64,000 nucleotides of DNA from Altibacter sp. GTDB taxonomy: Bacteria > Bacteroidota > Bacteroidia > Flavobacteriales > Flavobacteriaceae. The DNA lies in the NCBI RefSeq assembly GCF_019913785.1, contig NZ_JAIOHK010000001.1:1-64000 (forward strand), written 5' to 3'. The notes under the pieces are model-generated. The model was given only the letters and a program-made list of their open reading frames with translations, did not search any database and was not told the origin of the DNA. The stretch's first letter is position 1; every line of letters begins with the position of its first letter. Positions 60,949-64,000 of the stretch are shown here, piece by piece. Position numbers and translations under genes: made by a program.

Positions 60949-62400
60949 ATGAACAAATTTATTGTCGTTGACAATCCTAAAAACTGGGCATTCTTAGATG
61001 AGAATACCTTAGTAATCTCTTCGCAGGAATACCTTACCAATCCACATTATTCCAATCTGAAGAAGGCAAGAATCTTTAATCTTTGCCGTAATTATTCATA
61101 CCAATCCAAGGGATATTATGTCTCATTATTAGCCGAAGCACGTGGCCACTTACCCATTCCAACGGTTAAGAACCTAGTCGATTTGAAGGCGCCAAAACTG
61201 GTTCGGATTGTTTCTGAAGAATTTGACGATCTTATTCAGCAGAGTTTAAAGGGAATCAAGTCGCGAGAGTTTGTTTTGAGTGTTTACTTTGGGCAAAACG
61301 TAGCCGCCAAGTACAAAGAGCTCAGCGCTACCTTTCACAAGCACTTCCAAATTCCCTTTCTACATATTAAATTCAGTTATAGCAAGCGATGGAAAATTCA
61401 GAGTATTCGCGCCATTTCTATTCTTGAAATTCCCGAAGACCATATAGAAAGTGCCAAGCAATTTGCCCTTCAGTATTTTTCAAAAAAACGCTATGACACC
61501 CCCAAACTTTCCAAGGCAATCTACGACCTCGCCATCTTGGTACAGCCCAACGACCCTGCGCCCCCAAGCAATAACAAGGCTATCAAAAAGTTTATTGAGA
61601 TAGCCGAAAAACACAATTTCTATGTGGAAGTAATCGGTCCGAAGGATTTATCACGACTTTCAGCCTTTGACGCATTGCTCATTAGGCAGAGTACCGAAGT
61701 GCATAACGAAGCCTATACCTTTTCCCGAAAAGCACAACAGGAAAATATTGCCATTGTAGATTATCCCGATGCTATTCTAAAATGTTGCAACAAGGTATTT
61801 ATGGCGGAAGCCCTTGAAAATGCCGGTATTCCAGCCCCTAAGACCATCATTGTTCATCAGGATAATATTATGGAAGCCTTGGCCGAAGTAAAACTGCCCT
61901 GTGTTTTAAAAGCCCCCGATTCTACCTTTTCCTTTGGTGTGAAAAAAGCCAAGACCGAGGAAGAATATCTCGCTCTGGTAAAACAAATGCTTCAGGAATC
62001 CGATTTGATCATAGCACAGGAATTCTGCCCCTCCGACTATGATTGGCGTATCGGCATTTTAGACGGACAGCCTTTATACGCTTGTCGGTACTATATGGCA
62101 AAGGGACATTGGCAAATCTATAATTGGAGTGCCGAAAAAAAAGACGATCAGGATGGCAATGCAGATACTATGGCTATTGAAGAGGTACCAAAAATCATTA
62201 TAGATACCGCCTTAGATACCGCAAAGATTATGGGTCAAGGTCTCTTCGGAATTGATATTAAGGAAGTGAACGGAAAACCGTTGGTGATCGAGATAAACGA
62301 CAACCCAAATATCGATGCCGGCGTAGAAGATCGGTACTATGGTGATGTAGTCTATGCCCGAATCATCGAAGCCTTACTCAAACGACTAGAAGATAAATAA
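60949..62400 (+). CDS. RimK-like ATP-grasp ligase with RLAN N-terminal domain
   Basis: ATG at 60949 (one codon after a TTG) gives 483 residues. Residues about 1-190 form a RimK-like N-terminal (RLAN) domain, including FIVVDNPKNW and ARGHLPIPTVKNLVDL. The ATP-grasp ligase follows (about 205-480): LPCVLKAPDSTFSFGVKKA binds ATP, AQEFCPSDYDWRIGIL is central, and GIDIKEVNGKPLVIEINDNP holds the metal-binding E/N residues. RimK relatives add glutamate or other amino acids to a carboxylate. The next gene is a GCS2-family ligase starting one base after its stop. Confidence 0.92.
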   Translation: MNKFIVVDNPKNWAFLDENTLVISSQEYLTNPHYSNLKKARIFNLCRNYSYQSKGYYVSLLAEARGHLPIPTVKNLVDLKAPKLVRIVSEEFDDLIQQSLKGIKSREFVLSVYFGQNVAAKYKELSATFHKHFQIPFLHIKFSYSKRWKIQSIRAISILEIPEDHIESAKQFALQYFSKKRYDTPKLSKAIYDLAILVQPNDPAPPSNNKAIKKFIEIAEKHNFYVEVIGPKDLSRLSAFDALLIRQSTEVHNEAYTFSRKAQQENIAIVDYPDAILKCCNKVFMAEALENAGIPAPKTIIVHQDNIMEALAEVKLPCVLKAPDSTFSFGVKKAKTEEEYLALVKQMLQESDLIIAQEFCPSDYDWRIGILDGQPLYACRYYMAKGHWQIYNWSAEKKDDQDGNADTMAIEEVPKIIIDTALDTAKIMGQGLFGIDIKEVNGKPLVIEINDNPNIDAGVEDRYYGDVVYARIIEALLKRLEDK

Positions 62401-62401
62401 G

Positions 62402-63622
62402 ATGGCCTATCAGCTTTTTGAAGTCTTTGGAATTGAATTGGAATACATGGTCGTTGATGCGGCCAACCTCAAAGTAAGCCCTATTGTAGATAAATTACTT
62501 ACGGCGAAAAACGGATCGTTAACATCCGATGTTGACAACGGAGCCATTGAGTGGAGTAATGAGCTAGTGGCCCATGTGGTCGAACTCAAGACCAATGGTC
62601 CCGCTGCCGATCTTGACAGCTTGGCGGAAGCCTTTCACGAAAATATTCTTGAAATGAATGCCTTGCTGGAAACATTTGGCGCCACCTTACTCCCTACGGC
62701 ATCCCATCCCTTGATGGATCCCACTACCGAGATGCAATTGTGGAAGCATAGTTACAGCAAAATCTATGCACTGTACAACCGTATTTTCGACTGTAAGGGG
62801 CATGGTTGGTCCAATGTGCAAAGTATGCATATTAATTTGCCCTTCGGAAATGATTCCGAATTTGAAAAATTACATGCCGCCATACGCGTATTGCTACCCA
62901 TCATTCCGGGATTAAGTGCCAGTTCACCTATTTTTGAAGGAAAGAATACCGGCTTTAAAGACGCCAGAATGGAAGTCTATAAAACGAATCAAAAAGAAAT
63001 TCCGGTGATGGCCGGCAAGGTAATTCCGGAGCAAGTCTTTTCAAAATCCGACTATTACAAAACCATATTCGAACCCATAAATAGCGCCATTGCACCGCAC
63101 GATACCGAAAACATCCTGGATCATCATTTCTTAAATTCTCGCGGGGCCATCGCTCGATTTGACAGAAACGCCATTGAGATACGCGTGATCGACATTCAGG
63201 AATGTCCCAAGGCTGATATTGCCATAGCCGTATTGGTTATTGAGGTGTTGAAATATTTCGTGGCAGAAAAATCGGTATCGCTTGCCAAACAGAAATCTTG
63301 GCACGAAGATGACCTTTTCGACCTATTGAATGCGGTAATCAAGACAGGAGAAGAAACCGTGATTTACAACCAGAAATACCTCAGCTTATTTGGGATAGAC
63401 ACAACATCAAGTGTACAACAGATCTGGGAGACATTATACGCCCGGGTGAAAGATGGCATTTCAGAAGATTATCAGGATGCACTTGCCATTATACTGAAGG
63501 AAGGCACCCTCTCCACACGAATTCTAAAAGCCTTAGATGGGGATTATTCTCAAAGCGCGATACAAAACGTCTACCGGCGACTGGGGCATTGCCTATCAAC
63601 AAATACACTTTTTAAGCCGTGA
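62402..63622 (+). CDS. GCS2-family carboxylate-amine ligase
   Basis: A 406-residue protein of the glutamate-cysteine ligase 2 family (ATP-dependent COOH-NH2 ligases with a glutamine-synthetase-like barrel). Conserved pieces are FGIELEYMVVD with its metal-binding glutamates (about 8-18), GAIEWSNELVAHVVELKT (about 48), HINLPFG (about 141), FLNSRGAIARFDRNAIEIRVIDIQE in parts (about 244-268). It probably forms an amide or peptide bond; glutathione or another small amide is possible. It lies between the ATP-grasp ligase and the amidohydrolase-like gene, overlapping the latter by four bases. Confidence 0.9.
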   Translation: MAYQLFEVFGIELEYMVVDAANLKVSPIVDKLLTAKNGSLTSDVDNGAIEWSNELVAHVVELKTNGPAADLDSLAEAFHENILEMNALLETFGATLLPTASHPLMDPTTEMQLWKHSYSKIYALYNRIFDCKGHGWSNVQSMHINLPFGNDSEFEKLHAAIRVLLPIIPGLSASSPIFEGKNTGFKDARMEVYKTNQKEIPVMAGKVIPEQVFSKSDYYKTIFEPINSAIAPHDTENILDHHFLNSRGAIARFDRNAIEIRVIDIQECPKADIAIAVLVIEVLKYFVAEKSVSLAKQKSWHEDDLFDLLNAVIKTGEETVIYNQKYLSLFGIDTTSSVQQIWETLYARVKDGISEDYQDALAIILKEGTLSTRILKALDGDYSQSAIQNVYRRLGHCLSTNTLFKP

Positions 63623-64000
63623 AGCTAATTCTTTCCTGCGAACATGGGGGTAAGGAGATACCTTCGGCCTACACACATCTATTTTCAGAGGCAAAGGGAG
63701 TACTTGCCACACATCGAGGCTATGATCCCGGCACCCTAACTTTATTTGAATATCTAAAAGAGCTGGCTGATTTTTCTAAATCCAATTCAGTGAGCCGACT
63801 TCTTATTGAATGCAACCGTTCCTTGCATCATCCGCGATTGTTTTCGGAATTTACAAAGGCCTGTTCAAAAGACATAAAAGATCAATTGATAGCAACCTAT
63901 TACCTGCCCTACAGACAATCTGTGGAACAGGCTATTGCGAAGGAAATTCAGAAGGGGCATACCGTGTTACACCTGTCGCTACATTCCTTCACACCTCAAT
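63619..64000 (+). CDS. N-formylglutamate amidohydrolase-like protein (3' partial)
   Basis: GTG at 63619 overlaps the GCS2 stop (GTGA). The 127 residues visible before the window edge include LSCEHGGKEIP, ATHRGYDPGT, LIECNRSL and HLSLHSFTP, which are the family's metal- and substrate-binding motifs of N-formylglutamate amidohydrolase. The rest lies outside the window. Such hydrolases cleave N-acyl or amide bonds of glutamate. In this run, two ligases are followed by a hydrolase, which could trim or recycle the same amide. Confidence 0.88.
   Translation, partial: MKLILSCEHGGKEIPSAYTHLFSEAKGVLATHRGYDPGTLTLFEYLKELADFSKSNSVSRLLIECNRSLHHPRLFSEFTKACSKDIKDQLIATYYLPYRQSVEQAIAKEIQKGHTVLHLSLHSFTPQ

Overview
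The window is chromosomal DNA from a member of the Flavobacteriaceae (Bacteroidota). Supporting signs are a gliding-motility lipoprotein gene (gldI), proteins with type A and type B type IX secretion tails, families typical of the phylum (DUF349, DUF3810, DUF5606, tandem DUF368, OstA-like), many starts without a Shine-Dalgarno sequence, and Bacteroidota-type -7 boxes (TAnnTTTG) upstream of many genes. Both window ends cut a gene. I saw no rRNA, tRNA, insertion sequence, prophage or CRISPR array.

Layout. 1-11.7 kb: a secreted T9SS protein (5' end cut), ndk, a DHH phosphoesterase with gldI, a cyclophilin-FKBP lipoprotein, pepD, a DUF3810 membrane protein and two secreted amidohydrolase-family proteins. 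11.8-25.8 kb: an rRNA methyltransferase, a four-helix-bundle gene behind a 7-bp tandem repeat, an M48 protease, the relA/spoT-fur-purA run, an OstA-like protein with a class III aminotransferase, a TPR protein, two DUF368 transporters and aroE. 25.9-32.1 kb: DUF349 protein, methyltransferase, mazG, DUF5606 protein, def, ruvX and dapD. 32.1-36.8 kb: a surface-glycan cluster of four glycosyltransferases and an InaA-like kinase. 36.8-43.3 kb: tsaC-type gene, CCA-adding enzyme, ctaA, a pRiA4b-type protein, a nucleoid-associated protein and an ABC-2 transporter. 43.4-50.1 kb: a large T9SS protein, small accessory enzymes, two unknown genes and a decayed fragment of fhs. 50.2-59.8 kb: uvrB, rluF-like gene, hsp20, a TerB-like protein, two secreted unknowns, sucC, lysA and a beta-lactamase-fold hydrolase. 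59.8-64 kb: two small proteins, then a tightly packed trio: an ATP-grasp ligase with a RimK-like N-terminal domain, a GCS2-type ligase and an N-formylglutamate amidohydrolase-like protein cut by the window end.

Most genes are housekeeping. The spots that most repay a second look are the amidoligase trio at the right end, a previously intact formate-tetrahydrofolate ligase gene reduced to a roughly 230-bp frameshifted relic upstream of uvrB, an AU-rich inverted repeat that would pair with the hsp20 start codon, the heptanucleotide repeat at the four-helix-bundle gene, and the pair of DUF368 paralogues.
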